A stretch of 64,000 nt of DNA, taken from Malikia sp. Its GTDB lineage: Bacteria > Pseudomonadota > Gammaproteobacteria > Burkholderiales > Burkholderiaceae_C. Below are positions 7,286 through 17,225 of this stretch, one piece after another (within the stretch, counting starts at the first letter, position 1; each line of letters opens with the position of its first letter). The DNA lies in the NCBI RefSeq assembly GCF_028687635.1, contig NZ_JAQTZS010000002.1, positions 62,001-126,000 of the forward strand, in the 5' to 3' direction. A program made the position numbers and the translations under genes. The notes under the pieces were generated by a model, which worked only from the letters and a program-made list of their open reading frames with translations, was not told the DNA's origin and made no database searches.

Positions 7286-9138
7286 TGGACAACGACATGC
7301 TCTACGAGTTTGTCGTCGAGGCCCTGGAGCTCGCGACAGAGGTCGACGAAAACCTGATGGCGCTCGAACAGCGTCCCGATAATCTCGATATTCTGAACGC
7401 GGTCTTCCGTGCCTTCCACACCATCAAGGGCGGTGCCGGGTTCATGAACCTGCCCGCTGTGGTGGCGGCCTGCCACCTGACCGAAAACCTGTTCGATGCC
7501 TTGCGCAACGGCAAGGCGGCCGTGACCCCGCAGGCGATCGACGTGGCGCTGCGTGCCAGCGGCTTCGTGGCCGATCAGCTCAATGCGCTGGCCGAGGACA
7601 CCCCGATCGATCAGCTGCCAGCCATGCCGACCGAGCTCAAGGACGATCTGACGCAGGTGATTGCCGGCATCGGACAACCGGCGCCCGCTGTGGCGGCCGT
7701 TGCGGCGCCCATGCCCGCTGCAGATGCCACTCCGGTGGCCGCATCGACACCCGCGCCTGGCGAGATCGACTGGCTCGCCTACTATCAGGCCCTGCTGCCG
7801 GCGACCCAGGCCACGCCGGAGCCGGCTAGCGCGCCGTCGGAGCCGGCTCCGCCCGAGTCGCAGGCTCCGCCCGAGCCGGCTCCCGAGGCGACCACCAGTC
7901 CGGACCGCCGCAAGGGATCCGAGGATCGCCGTGGCGATGCCGCGCCCGCCCATGAAGGGCAGCAGCAGGTTTCCTCCAAGGAGGAGAGTCTGCGCGTGCG
8001 CGCCGACAAGCTCGACGCCCTGCTCGAGGTGGCGGGCGAGTCGGTGCAGGCGGCCAACCAGGCCAGCGCGCTGCTGGAAAAGCTGCTGCCGTTCAAGCAG
8101 GAAGACCAGGCGATGCCCTTGATGGCCGCGCTGGCTGAAACGCTGCAGCGCGCCGCGCGCTATACCGCGGAACTGCAGCGCGCCACGCTGGCGACCCGCA
8201 TGCAGCCCGTCGGCCGGCTGTTCCAGCGCTTTCCGCGCCTGGTGCGCGAGCTGGCGCGCGATCTCGGCAAGCAAGTCGAGCTGGTGATCGAGGGCGCCGA
8301 GACCGAGGTCGATCGGGTCGTCGTCGACAGCCTCTACGACCCGCTGGTGCACATGCTGCGCAACTCGCTCGATCACGGCATCGAGTCCTCGGAGCGGCGA
8401 CTGGCGGCTGGCAAGTCGGCCAAGGCGCAGATTTCACTGCGTGCCTGGCAGGAGGCCAGCAGCGTCGTGATCGAGGTGGCCGATGACGGCGCGGGCATGG
8501 ACCCGGATCGTCTGCGTCGCAAGGCGCTCGACAAGGGGGTGATTGGCGAGCACGAGGCCAGCACGACCGAGGAGGCCCTGCAACTGGTTTTCCTGCCGGG
8601 TTTCTCGACCAAGGACCAGGCCTCCAGCGTCTCTGGCCGCGGCGTCGGCATGGACGTGGTCAAGACCGCGGTCGAGAAGCACCGTGGCACGATCCGCATC
8701 GAGTCGACCCTGGGCGAGGGCACCTGTTTCTCGATCCGTCTGCCGATCGAGCTGTCGATCGTGCCGACCATGCTGGTCAGCGCGGGCGAGGTGCTGGTGG
8801 GCATGCCGATGTCGGCGGTCGAGCGCGTGATCGAGCTGCCCGAGGAGCTGCTGAGCGTGGGCGGTCTGCCGGTGGTGCGCGACCAAGGACGGCCGATGCC
8901 GCTGCGCTCCCTGGCCAACGTGCTGGGCTACGAGCCTCGGGAGGAGCAGATTGGCGTCGTGGTCGCCAGCCCCAAGCCCTATATCCTCGGGGTGTGCGCG
9001 ATCGAGGGGACGGCGGATCTGGTCATCAAGCCGCTGACGGCCATGCCGGCGCTCGGCATCGCGGGCACGGCGCGCTCGGCCGAGGGCACGCTCGTGCTCA
9101 TCCTGGACGTGGCCTTCTTGCTCGCGGGCGGGCGTTGA
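7285..9138 (+). CDS. cheA: Chemotaxis histidine kinase CheA (flagellar system)
   Basis: A 617-residue CheA. The Hpt domain (residues 1-105) has phosphorylatable His45 in AFHTIKGGAGF. A Pro/Ala/Glu linker (about 130-235) replaces any clear CheY-binding P2 domain. Then come the dimerisation domain, an ATPase domain (HMLRNSLDHGIE, VADDGAGMD, VSGRGVGMDVV) and a C-terminal CheW-like domain. It phosphorylates CheY and CheB in response to receptors. It is translationally coupled to cheZ and lies upstream of cheW. It is shorter than E. coli CheA, consistent with loss or shortening of P2. Confidence 0.95.
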   Translation: MDNDMLYEFVVEALELATEVDENLMALEQRPDNLDILNAVFRAFHTIKGGAGFMNLPAVVAACHLTENLFDALRNGKAAVTPQAIDVALRASGFVADQLNALAEDTPIDQLPAMPTELKDDLTQVIAGIGQPAPAVAAVAAPMPAADATPVAASTPAPGEIDWLAYYQALLPATQATPEPASAPSEPAPPESQAPPEPAPEATTSPDRRKGSEDRRGDAAPAHEGQQQVSSKEESLRVRADKLDALLEVAGESVQAANQASALLEKLLPFKQEDQAMPLMAALAETLQRAARYTAELQRATLATRMQPVGRLFQRFPRLVRELARDLGKQVELVIEGAETEVDRVVVDSLYDPLVHMLRNSLDHGIESSERRLAAGKSAKAQISLRAWQEASSVVIEVADDGAGMDPDRLRRKALDKGVIGEHEASTTEEALQLVFLPGFSTKDQASSVSGRGVGMDVVKTAVEKHRGTIRIESTLGEGTCFSIRLPIELSIVPTMLVSAGEVLVGMPMSAVERVIELPEELLSVGGLPVVRDQGRPMPLRSLANVLGYEPREEQIGVVVASPKPYILGVCAIEGTADLVIKPLTAMPALGIAGTARSAEGTLVLILDVAFLLAGGR

Positions 9139-9193
9139 CCCCTCTCGCATCGAGGCGGGTCTGAACTGATTTTGAACGGTTGGAGAATCAAAC

Positions 9194-9700
9194 ATGCTGC
9201 AAAGCTCGACAAACAACAAGGCCGCATCGGCCCTGGGCCAAGATGGCGCCAGTCGCGAGTTCCTGGCGTTCACGCTGGGACAGGAGGAGTACGGCATCGA
9301 CATCCTGAAAGTGCAGGAGATCCGTGGCTACGAGCCTGTCACGCGCATCGCCAACGCGCCCGAGTTCATCAAGGGCGTGGTGAACCTGCGCGGCATCATC
9401 GTGCCGATTGTCGACATGCGCATCAAGTTCAACCTGGGCACGCCGGTCTATGACCAGCTCACCGTGGTGATCATCCTGAACATCGCGGGCCGGGTGGTCG
9501 GCATGGTGGTCGACACCGTTTCGGACGTGATCACGCTCAGGGACGAGCAGATCAAGCCGCCGCCGGAAATGGGCGCCGCCTTCAGCACCGACTACCTGGT
9601 GGGGCTGGGCACGCATGACGACCGCATGCTGATCCTGATCGACATCGACAAGCTGATGTCGAGCTCGGAGATGGGCCTGATCGACTCGGTCGCGGCCTGA
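9194..9700 (+). CDS. cheW: Chemotaxis coupling protein CheW
   Basis: A 168-residue single-domain CheW. Diagnostic segments are [39 protein letters not shown] and [11 protein letters not shown]. It bridges chemoreceptors to CheA in the signalling array. TTGGAGAATC provides a ribosome site ahead of the ATG at 9194. It sits 55 bases after cheA and 39 before the receptor gene, consistent with one operon. Confidence 0.96.
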   Translation: MLQSSTNNKAASALGQDGASREFLAFTLGQEEYGIDILKVQEIRGYEPVTRIANAPEFIKGVVNLRGIIVPIVDMRIKFNLGTPVYDQLTVVIILNIAGRVVGMVVDTVSDVITLRDEQIKPPPEMGAAFSTDYLVGLGTHDDRMLILIDIDKLMSSSEMGLIDSVAA

Positions 9701-9739
9701 CGGGGCCGCAGCCCCGCGCACCTTTTCCCGGAAACCTTG

Positions 9740-11893
9740 ATGAATTTCCTCAACCAGATCAAGGTCAGCTACCGTTTCCTGCTCGTGGGCTGCATGTCCC
9801 TGTTGCTGGCGGCGCTGCCGACCTATTCCTTTCTCAGGCATGAGCTGCCGGCGCTCATGGACACCGAGACCGAGCAGCGCGGGGTGCAGCCGCTGCGCGA
9901 CATGATCGACGTGATCAAGTACCTGCAGCAGCACCGTGGCCTGTCCTCGATGCGTCTGGCGGGCAATGCGCAGGCGGCGGACAAGCTCAAGACGGTCGCG
10001 CGTTCGCTCGAGGACAGCCAGGGCAAGGTCGAGGGCCACGTCAAGGCGCAGGCCAGCGCGGCGACCCAGGCGCAATGGGACAAGCTGACCCAGCGCTGGG
10101 CCGCATTGCGCGCCCGGCTCGACGCCAGCGGCACGACCCGCGCCGAGAGCTTTGCCGAGCACACGGCCGTGATCGCCGAGGCTTTCAAGGTGTTCGGTGG
10201 CATCCTCAACGATGCGCAACTCATTCTCGATCCGCGAGCCGAGAACCATTACCTGATCGTGGCCGCGAGCGAGGTGCTCAATCTGTCCGAAGCACAAGGT
10301 CAGCTGCGCGCGATCGGTTCGGGCCTGCTGACGGCCAAGGCGATGGCGGCCCAGGACGAGCTTCAGGTCGGCGTGCTGCTCGCGCTGGGTCTGCAGTCGC
10401 AGACGCGGGCGCACAGCAGTTTCGAGTACAGCTTCGCCAACGCCAAGGTTTCCGCCCGCCTCAAGGAGCAGGTGCTGTCGGCATCGGCGGCCTCGCAGAA
10501 GGTCATGACGCTGGTGCGCGACAAGCTCTCGCCCGGCAGCCCGCTGGACTACCCGGCCGATGCCTATTTCCAGGCCACGACCGAATCGATCAACCAGCAA
10601 CTCGCGCTCGCCGATGCCAGCCTGGCCCTGCTCGACGAGCTGCTGGCCCAGCGTCTGAAGTCCGACTGGAGCACCTTGATGCTGGTGCTCGCGGGCATGG
10701 CCGTGACCATGGTCGTCGGCACCTTGATCTCGCTGCTCGGTGGCCGTTCGGTGACGCGCCAGCTCGGCGGCGAGCCGCTGGACGTGATGCGCTGGGTCGG
10801 CACCATCACCCATGGCGATCTGACCACGTCCCTCACCACCCGCGACGCGGTCGAAGGCAGCCTGGTCCATGCCATGACCGGGATGCAAGCCAGCCTGCAG
10901 CAGATGGTGCGGCAGGTGCGCGGCAGCGCCGACCAGGTGGTCGATGCCTCCAGCCAGATCGCTGCCGGCAACGCCGACCTGTCGGCCCGCACCGAGCGCC
11001 AGGCCAGCGCGATCGAGGAAATCAGCTCATCGATGGAGGAGCTGCTCGCGACCGTGCGCCAGAACGCCGACAACGCGCGCCAGGCCAACGGCATGGCGAG
11101 CTCGGCGTCGGACGTGGCGCTGCGCGGTGGAGCGCAGATGACCGAGGTCGTCGAGACCATGCGCGCGATCAGCACCTCGGCGCAAAAGATCGGCGACATC
11201 ATCGGCGTGATCGACGGCATCGCCTTCCAGACCAATATCCTGGCGCTCAACGCGGCCGTCGAGGCCGCCCGGGCGGGCGAGCAGGGCAGGGGCTTCGCGG
11301 TCGTGGCGACCGAGGTGCGCAACCTCGCGCAGCGCAGCGCGGTCGCCGCCAAGGAGATCAAGACCCTGATCGCCGAGTCGATCGGCAAGGTCGAGCAGGG
11401 CAGCACGCTGGTCGGGCAGACCGGCGACACCATGCACGAGATGGTCGCCAGCGTCAAGCGAGTGACCGACATCATGGGTGAGGTGTCGGCCTCCAGCATC
11501 GAACAGACCGCCGGCATCGAGCAGGTCAATGCGGCCATCGTGCAGATGGATCAGGTCACGCAACAGAACGCCGCGCTGGTCGAGCAGGCCGCCGCCGCCG
11601 CCGAGGCCCTGACCGAGCAGTCGAGCCATTTGCGCGAGCTCGTCAGCAGCTTCAGGGTGACGCAGGATGAGACGCCCCGCGTCACCGAACCGCGCCGGCC
11701 AGCGACCGAGCCGGTTCAGGCGCGCAAGCCTGTGACCCCCGCCAGCAAGCCTGTCGTCGCGCCGGTGCTCAAGCGGCCGGTGCTCGCCAAGCCCAGCCCT
11801 GGCGTGGAGGTCGCTCGCGCGCCCCTGGCCAGTGGCTCCAGCGCCAAGCCGGCGCCGGTCGCGGCCAGCGATGACGACTGGGAAGAGTTCTGA
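9740..11893 (+). CDS. Methyl-accepting chemotaxis protein with C-terminal CheR-docking pentapeptide
   Basis: 717 residues from the ATG at 9740 (a TTG three bases earlier is less likely). TM1 is at about residues 12-30 and TM2 at about 312-334. The roughly 280-residue periplasmic region is helical and begins with [15 protein letters not shown], reminiscent of nitrate/nitrite-sensing or similar four-helix sensors. HAMP and the signalling hairpin follow ([20 protein letters not shown]). A Pro/Ala/Lys-rich tether leads to the C-terminal DDDWEEF, which fits the xWxxF CheR/CheB docking pentapeptide. The ligand is unknown. cheR starts two bases after its stop. Confidence 0.92.
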   Translation: MNFLNQIKVSYRFLLVGCMSLLLAALPTYSFLRHELPALMDTETEQRGVQPLRDMIDVIKYLQQHRGLSSMRLAGNAQAADKLKTVARSLEDSQGKVEGHVKAQASAATQAQWDKLTQRWAALRARLDASGTTRAESFAEHTAVIAEAFKVFGGILNDAQLILDPRAENHYLIVAASEVLNLSEAQGQLRAIGSGLLTAKAMAAQDELQVGVLLALGLQSQTRAHSSFEYSFANAKVSARLKEQVLSASAASQKVMTLVRDKLSPGSPLDYPADAYFQATTESINQQLALADASLALLDELLAQRLKSDWSTLMLVLAGMAVTMVVGTLISLLGGRSVTRQLGGEPLDVMRWVGTITHGDLTTSLTTRDAVEGSLVHAMTGMQASLQQMVRQVRGSADQVVDASSQIAAGNADLSARTERQASAIEEISSSMEELLATVRQNADNARQANGMASSASDVALRGGAQMTEVVETMRAISTSAQKIGDIIGVIDGIAFQTNILALNAAVEAARAGEQGRGFAVVATEVRNLAQRSAVAAKEIKTLIAESIGKVEQGSTLVGQTGDTMHEMVASVKRVTDIMGEVSASSIEQTAGIEQVNAAIVQMDQVTQQNAALVEQAAAAAEALTEQSSHLRELVSSFRVTQDETPRVTEPRRPATEPVQARKPVTPASKPVVAPVLKRPVLAKPSPGVEVARAPLASGSSAKPAPVAASDDDWEEF

Positions 11894-11895
11894 TC

Positions 11896-12768
11896 GTGGC
11901 GACCACATTACCAGCCATGGCCGCCCCGGCGGGATCGGCGTCCGAGCGCAAGGAGTTCCTGTTCACGCCGGCCGACTTCGAGCGCGTGCGGCGCCTGATC
12001 TACGCGCGCGCCGGCATCGCCCTCGGAAGCGGCAAGCACGAGATGGTCTACAGCCGGCTGTCGCGCCGCTTGCGCGATCTCGGCCTGAGCTCTTTCGAGG
12101 TCTACCTGGCCGCGCTCGAGGCCGATCCCAACGGGCGCGAGTGGGAGCAGTTCACCAACGCGCTCACGACCAACCTGACCTCGTTCTTTCGCGAGTCGCA
12201 CCACTTCCCGATCCTGGCCGAGCACGCGAAGGCGCAGAGCGAGCCGATCGAGGTCTGGTGTTGCGCCAGCTCCACCGGCGAGGAGCCGTATTCGATTGCC
12301 ATCACGCTGTGCGAAGCCTTCGGCACGCTGACGCCGCCGGTGCGCATCCTGGCGACCGACATCGACACCCAGGTACTGGCCCGGGCCGAGGCCGCGATCT
12401 ATCCGCTCGATCGCGTCAGCTCGCTGCCGAGCGAGCAACTCAAGCGCTATTTCCTGCGCGGCAAGGGGCCGCAGTCGGGCCAGGTACGGGTGCGTCCCGA
12501 GCTGCGCCGCCTCATCACCTTCAAGCAGCTCAACCTGCTCGACGACAACTGGTCCATCAAGGGGCCGTTCCAGTCGATCTTTTGTCGCAATGTGATGATC
12601 TACTTCGACAAGCCGACCCAGGGCAAGATCCTGAGCCGGTTTGCCCCGCTGCTCAATCCCCAGGGCTTGCTGTTCGCCGGGCATTCGGAAAATCTTTCCT
12701 TCGTCACGACGGAGTTTTCCCTGATCGGAAAAACCGTCTATCAACCAACCCGTGGTCTGCGTCGCTGA
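11896..12768 (+). CDS. cheR: Chemotaxis protein methyltransferase CheR (flagellar system)
   Basis: A 290-residue CheR starting at a GTG two bases after the receptor stop. An N-terminal helical domain recognises receptors. The SAM-binding domain carries NLTSFFRESHHF, ASSTGEEPYSIA and FCRNVMIYFD, all typical of the family. It methylates receptor glutamates using SAM. The neighbouring receptor ends in a docking pentapeptide, so a tethered interaction is likely. A short N-terminal extension precedes the first conserved helix. Confidence 0.95.
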   Translation: MATTLPAMAAPAGSASERKEFLFTPADFERVRRLIYARAGIALGSGKHEMVYSRLSRRLRDLGLSSFEVYLAALEADPNGREWEQFTNALTTNLTSFFRESHHFPILAEHAKAQSEPIEVWCCASSTGEEPYSIAITLCEAFGTLTPPVRILATDIDTQVLARAEAAIYPLDRVSSLPSEQLKRYFLRGKGPQSGQVRVRPELRRLITFKQLNLLDDNWSIKGPFQSIFCRNVMIYFDKPTQGKILSRFAPLLNPQGLLFAGHSENLSFVTTEFSLIGKTVYQPTRGLRR

Positions 12769-12793
12769 TCGGCCACCTGAATGAAAGCTGAGC

Positions 12794-13414
12794 ATGGTTG
12801 ATATGGACGTCAAGTCGGTCGCACAGAGCAAGTATTTCGACCGCACGTTCGGCTTTGACGCCGTCAAGGTGCTGCCGGGCGAATACTTCTACACCGGCCA
12901 GAAGCTGATGATCACGACGCTGCTGGGTTCTTGCGTGGCCGCCTGCATCCGCGACCGGGTGCGGGGCATTGGTGGCATGAACCATTTCCTGCTGCCCGGC
13001 AACTCGGCCGACAGCGACAGCCCCGTCTCCGAGTCCATGCGCTACGGCTCCTACGCGATGGAGGTGCTGATCAACGATCTGCTCAAGGCCGGGGCCAGGC
13101 GCGAGAACCTCGAAGCCAAGGTCTTTGGCGGCGGCAATGTGCTGCCCGGCATGACCTCGATCAATGTCGGCGCGCGCAACGCCCGTTTCGTGCTGAACTA
13201 CCTCAAGACCGACAATATCCCGGTGCTGGTCGAGGACCTGCTCGACATCTATCCGCGCAAGGTCTGCTTCTTTCCGCATGATGGCAAGGTGATGGTGCGC
13301 AAGCTCAAGCAGAGCGTCGACAGCACCATCATCACGCGCGAGAGCGAATACCAGCGCAGCCTCAAGACGCGCATCGAGAAGCAGCCGGTCAGCGGCGATA
13401 TCGACCTTTTCTGA
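12794..13414 (+). CDS. cheD: Chemoreceptor glutamine deamidase CheD
   Basis: A 206-residue CheD. The catalytic cysteine is in TLLGSCVAACIRD and the catalytic histidine in GIGGMNHFLLPG. FGGGNVLPGM and NVGARNARFV are further family segments. CheD converts receptor glutamines to glutamates and can modulate adaptation. It lies between cheR and cheB, the usual order in betaproteobacteria. A C-terminal extension rich in charged residues follows the domain. Confidence 0.95.
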   Translation: MVDMDVKSVAQSKYFDRTFGFDAVKVLPGEYFYTGQKLMITTLLGSCVAACIRDRVRGIGGMNHFLLPGNSADSDSPVSESMRYGSYAMEVLINDLLKAGARRENLEAKVFGGGNVLPGMTSINVGARNARFVLNYLKTDNIPVLVEDLLDIYPRKVCFFPHDGKVMVRKLKQSVDSTIITRESEYQRSLKTRIEKQPVSGDIDLF

Positions 13415-13439
13415 TTGACCCTGTCGACCCGCCACAGAC

Positions 13440-14522
13440 ATGACTATAAAAGTACTGATCATTGACGATTCCGCGCTGGTGCGCAGCATATTGACCGAGA
13501 TCATCCGCAGCCAGCCCGACATGCAGGTTGTCGGAGCCGCGCCCGATCCGCTGGTCGCCCGCGACCTGATCAAGCAGACCAATCCCGATGTGCTGACCCT
13601 GGATGTCGAGATGCCGCGCATGGATGGCCTCGACTTCCTGGAGCGGCTGATGCGCCTGCGCCCGATGCCGGTGCTGATGGTGTCCTCGCTGACCGAGCGC
13701 GGCTCCGAGATCACCCTGCGCGCGCTCGAACTCGGGGCGGTCGATTTCGTCGCCAAGCCCAAGCTCTCGATCAAGAGCGGCCTGACCGAATACGCCGACC
13801 TGATCATCGAGAAGCTGCGCGCTGCCTACCAGGCCAAATCGCGCATCGCCCAGCGGCCCCGACCCCTGCCGGGCCAGAAGGCACCGGCCGTGGCTGAGCG
13901 ACCGAACATTGGCAACCGGCTGATCAGCAGCGAGAAGCTGATCATGATCGGCGCCTCCACCGGCGGCACCGAGGCCATCAAGGATTTCCTGATCCAGATG
14001 CCGCCCGACTGTCCGGGCATCCTGATCACCCAGCACATGCCGGAAGGCTTCACGGCCTCGTTTGCGCGCCGGCTCGACAGCCTGTGCCGCATCAGTGTGG
14101 TCGAATCGAAAGGTGGCGAGCGGATCCTGCCGGGTCATGCCTATCTGGCGCCGGGTCACTCCCATCTGCTGCTGGCGCGCAGTGGCGCCAACTACATGAC
14201 CCAGCTTGAGCAGAGCGAGCCGGTCAACCGGCACCGCCCCTCGGTGGATGTGCTGTTCCGCTCCGCCGCCCACCAGGCGGGCAAGAATGCGGTTGGCGTT
14301 ATCATGACGGGCATGGGCAAGGATGGCGCGCAAGGCATGCTCGAAATGCGAAAGGCGGGCGCCTACAATTTCGCCCAGGACGAGGCCTCATGCGTGGTGT
14401 TCGGCATGCCCAAGGAGGCGATCGCCGTTGGCGCCACCCACGAAGTCGGTCCGATCGACCGGTTGGCGGGCATGGTACTCGACCACCTGGGCCGTCAAGG
14501 GGGACGTTCCCTGCGGGTCTGA
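13440..14522 (+). CDS. cheB: Chemotaxis methylesterase/glutamine deamidase CheB (flagellar system)
   Basis: A 360-residue two-domain CheB. The receiver domain has the phospho-acceptor Asp55 in [12 protein letters not shown]. The methylesterase domain shows the triad motifs [10 protein letters not shown] (Ser), TQHMPEGFT (His) and GMGKDGAQG (Asp). It removes receptor methyl groups when phosphorylated by CheA. It is 25 bases downstream of cheD and 66 upstream of the cheY ATG. Confidence 0.96.
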   Translation: MTIKVLIIDDSALVRSILTEIIRSQPDMQVVGAAPDPLVARDLIKQTNPDVLTLDVEMPRMDGLDFLERLMRLRPMPVLMVSSLTERGSEITLRALELGAVDFVAKPKLSIKSGLTEYADLIIEKLRAAYQAKSRIAQRPRPLPGQKAPAVAERPNIGNRLISSEKLIMIGASTGGTEAIKDFLIQMPPDCPGILITQHMPEGFTASFARRLDSLCRISVVESKGGERILPGHAYLAPGHSHLLLARSGANYMTQLEQSEPVNRHRPSVDVLFRSAAHQAGKNAVGVIMTGMGKDGAQGMLEMRKAGAYNFAQDEASCVVFGMPKEAIAVGATHEVGPIDRLAGMVLDHLGRQGGRSLRV

Positions 14523-14588
14523 TCTCCCGTGACGGCACGGCCCGGCCAGTCCGTCCCATTTTCCCCAACATTCTCATTTCACTACAAC

Positions 14589-14978
14589 ATGGCTGACAGC
14601 AATCTGAAATTCCTGGTCGTCGATGACTTTTCGACCATGCGCCGTATCGTTCGCAATCTGCTCAAGGAATTGGGCTATTCCAGCGTCGATGAGGCCGAGG
14701 ATGGCTCCGCCGCCTTGGCCAAGCTCAAGCGCGAGAGTTACGATTTCCTGATTTCCGACTGGAACATGCCGGTCATGGACGGCCTGCAGTTGTTGCAGGC
14801 GGTGCGCGCCGATCCCGCGCTGTCCGCCATGCCGGTGCTGATGGTGACGGCCGAGGCCAAGAAGGAAAACATCATCGCTGCCGCCCAGGCGGGCGCCAGC
14901 GGCTACATCGTCAAGCCGTTCACGGCCTCGACGCTCGACGAAAAGATCAAGAAGATCCTCGAAAAGCTCAAGTCCTGA
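14589..14978 (+). CDS. cheY: Chemotaxis response regulator CheY (flagellar system)
   Basis: 129 residues from the ATG at 14589 ([19 protein letters not shown]), the conserved CheY start. The upstream in-frame ATG adds a non-conserved leader and is rejected. Asp57 in [11 protein letters not shown] is the phosphorylation site, with the acidic pair Asp12-Asp13 and Lys109 in VKPFTAS. The strong similarity to motor-binding enterobacterial CheY indicates that this copy controls flagellar rotation. It closes the first che cluster; flhB does not follow. Confidence 0.96.
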   Translation: MADSNLKFLVVDDFSTMRRIVRNLLKELGYSSVDEAEDGSAALAKLKRESYDFLISDWNMPVMDGLQLLQAVRADPALSAMPVLMVTAEAKKENIIAAAQAGASGYIVKPFTASTLDEKIKKILEKLKS

Positions 14979-15280
14979 GCCGTCGAGCCAGGCGGCGCCC
15001 ACCGCGGGTGCGCCACGAAAGATGGGCGCCCCGCCGCTGCGCGCCGTGGCCGATCTGACATTCCTGGCGGCACGGTTAACCATGACTGCGCCAGGCCTGA
15101 TTGGCTTGCCTGAAGAATTATAAAAATGACAGTTGTAGGCGGCGCCAACACTGATATATCAAAGAGCCGCCAAATAAGCACGATGTTCTGTGCTTTGCTG
15201 TCCGGGTCCAGTCATACCATGGCCTAGATGGCTGTATGTAATCTAGGCCATTCCTACCCCTTTCTTGCTTGGAGATATTG
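14979..15280 (+). promoter_or_regulatory. Intergenic region between the two chemosensory clusters, with an inverted repeat
   Basis: A gene-free stretch of about 300 bases. A candidate sigma-70 promoter has TTGTAG at 15133-15138 and TATATC at 15155-15160 with a 16-base spacer. Just before the receptor start there is a perfect inverted repeat, TGGCCTAGAT / ATCTAGGCCA (15220-15229 and 15241-15250), with an 11-base spacer. GGAG at 15271-15274 is the ribosome site. The repeat is not followed by a T-run, so it looks more like an operator or 5' UTR stem than a terminator. Confidence 0.45.
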
Positions 15281-17194
15281 ATGGCCCTGATGAAGAAAAC
15301 CAATGCCACCCTGGTCGCTGCAAGCAGCGAAATCAAAACCAGTGCCGCCGCTGCCCGCGAGGCCGACGCGCAGCGCAAGCGCGCGCGCACGCTGGCCAAG
15401 CAGCAGCAGGTCGCCGAGCGCATCGCCGCGGCCTCGGCCCAGCTGTCCTCGGGCATCAACGAAGCCTCGGCCGCCTCCGAGGAGCTCAAGAGCGCGAGCG
15501 ACCAGATCGCCGCCGGTGCCGAGGAGGCCGCGGGGGCCGCCCAGGAATCGCTGGCCGCCTTCAAGCAGATCGAAGTGGCGGTGACGCGCCAGCAGCAGAA
15601 CGCCGAGCTCAGCCAGGCCAAGGCCCAGGCGACCCAGGTGCTGGTGGTCAAGACCGGGGCCGATGTGGCCAACCTGGTCACCAACGTCGGGGCTTCCGCC
15701 CAGCGCCAGGCCGCTTCCGTGGCCATGGTGGCCGAGCTTGAAAAGCAGGCCGCCAACATCGGCGACATCGTCAAGGCCGTGGTCCGCATCGCCGACCAGA
15801 CCAACCTGCTCGCGCTCAACGCGGCGATCGAAGCCGCTCGCGCCGGCCAGCATGGCAAGGGCTTTGCCGTGGTCGCCGACGAGGTGCGTACCCTGGCCGA
15901 GACCTCGGAAAAGAGCGCCCAGCAGATCCAGGACCTGGTGGCCCAGATCCAGGGCGAGGTGAAATCGATCGCCCAGGGCATCAACAATTCGGCCAAGACC
16001 ATCGAGAGCGAAGCCGCCAACGGTCACGTCATCACCGAGCAGCTGGAGCTGATCCGCCTCGATGCGATCGAGATCGTCAAGGCCGTGACCGAAGTCGCCT
16101 CGGGCGCCCAGCAGTCGGCGGTCGCCACCGCGCAGGCGCTCAAGGGTTCCGAGAACATCGCCGCCGCCGCCGAGGAGCAGTCCGCCGCCGCCGAGGAAAG
16201 CACCAAGACCGTCGCCGAGCAGACCCAGGCGCTGGCGCAAAGCGAGCAGGCCGCCAAGGCGCTGGCCGACATCGCCGACGATCTGCGCAATTCCACCGAT
16301 GTCGCCAAGAGCGCCGAGGAGGTCGCCTCGGCGGCCGAGGAACTGAGCTCGGCGGTGCAGGAAATCAACCGCGCCAGCGTCCAGATCTCGACCGCGATCG
16401 AGCAGATCCGCCGCGCCGCCCAGGTGCAAGCCGCCGGCTCGGAGGAGTCGGCCGCCGCCGTGACCCAGCTCGAGAAGGGCCTGCAGATGGGCTTGTCGCG
16501 CGCCACCGCCTCGGGCGAGCGCGTCGATGCGATCAAACGGCTGCTCGACGTCAACAAGGCCGCGGTCGATGGCCTGATTGCCGGCATCGCGGCCTCGGCC
16601 GAGTCCACCAAGTCCTCGCTGCGCCAGGTCAAGGACCTGGAGCTGGTGTCGCGCCGCATCGACAAGATCGTCGATGCGATCACCACCGTGTCGATCCAGA
16701 CCAACATGCTGGCCGTCAACGGCTCGATCGAAGCCGCGCGCGCCGGCGAGTTCGGCAAGGGCTTCGTGGTCGTCGCCACCGACATCCGCAACCTGGCCCA
16801 GGACTCGGCCGAGAACGCCGACCGCATCAAGGACCTGGTCAAGAACGTGCAGGACCAGATCGGCGTCGTCAGCCGTGACCTCGACGAGATCGTCGCCTCC
16901 GCCGTGGCCGAGGTCGAGAAGGCCAAGGGCACGACCCTCAACCTGCTGGCGATCGAGGGCGACATCGCCGTGGTCGAGAAGAGCAGCAACGAAATCCTGG
17001 CCGCCTCCAACGAGCTGGCCGCCGCCGTGGTCCAGGTCAAGACCGGTGTCGAGCAGATCGCCACCGCCGCGCAGCAAGCCGAGAAGGCCGCCCTCCAGTC
17101 GGCCGCCGCCGCGCGCCAGCAGTCGCAGGGCGCCGAGGAACTGGCCGCCGCGATCGAGGAAATCGCTTCCCTGGCCGACGAGCTGCAAGCCTAA
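15281..17194 (+). CDS. Soluble methyl-accepting chemotaxis protein with two signalling tips
   Basis: 637 residues from the ATG at 15281, supported by GGAG. There is no membrane segment, so the receptor is cytoplasmic. It is almost entirely Ala/Glu/Gln-rich coiled coil. Two separate receptor tips are visible: [17 protein letters not shown] near residue 172 and [17 protein letters not shown] near residue 472. Each is followed by the matching descending helix ([15 protein letters not shown] and [15 protein letters not shown]). A conventional receptor has only one. It leads the second chemosensory operon and lies directly before the triple-CheW gene. The signal sensed is not evident, because no separate sensor domain is seen. 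Confidence 0.88.
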   Translation: MALMKKTNATLVAASSEIKTSAAAAREADAQRKRARTLAKQQQVAERIAAASAQLSSGINEASAASEELKSASDQIAAGAEEAAGAAQESLAAFKQIEVAVTRQQQNAELSQAKAQATQVLVVKTGADVANLVTNVGASAQRQAASVAMVAELEKQAANIGDIVKAVVRIADQTNLLALNAAIEAARAGQHGKGFAVVADEVRTLAETSEKSAQQIQDLVAQIQGEVKSIAQGINNSAKTIESEAANGHVITEQLELIRLDAIEIVKAVTEVASGAQQSAVATAQALKGSENIAAAAEEQSAAAEESTKTVAEQTQALAQSEQAAKALADIADDLRNSTDVAKSAEEVASAAEELSSAVQEINRASVQISTAIEQIRRAAQVQAAGSEESAAAVTQLEKGLQMGLSRATASGERVDAIKRLLDVNKAAVDGLIAGIAASAESTKSSLRQVKDLELVSRRIDKIVDAITTVSIQTNMLAVNGSIEAARAGEFGKGFVVVATDIRNLAQDSAENADRIKDLVKNVQDQIGVVSRDLDEIVASAVAEVEKAKGTTLNLLAIEGDIAVVEKSSNEILAASNELAAAVVQVKTGVEQIATAAQQAEKAALQSAAAARQQSQGAEELAAAIEEIASLADELQA

Positions 17195-17225
17195 CCGATG
17201 TCCCCCATCGTCGCAGGAGACCTGA

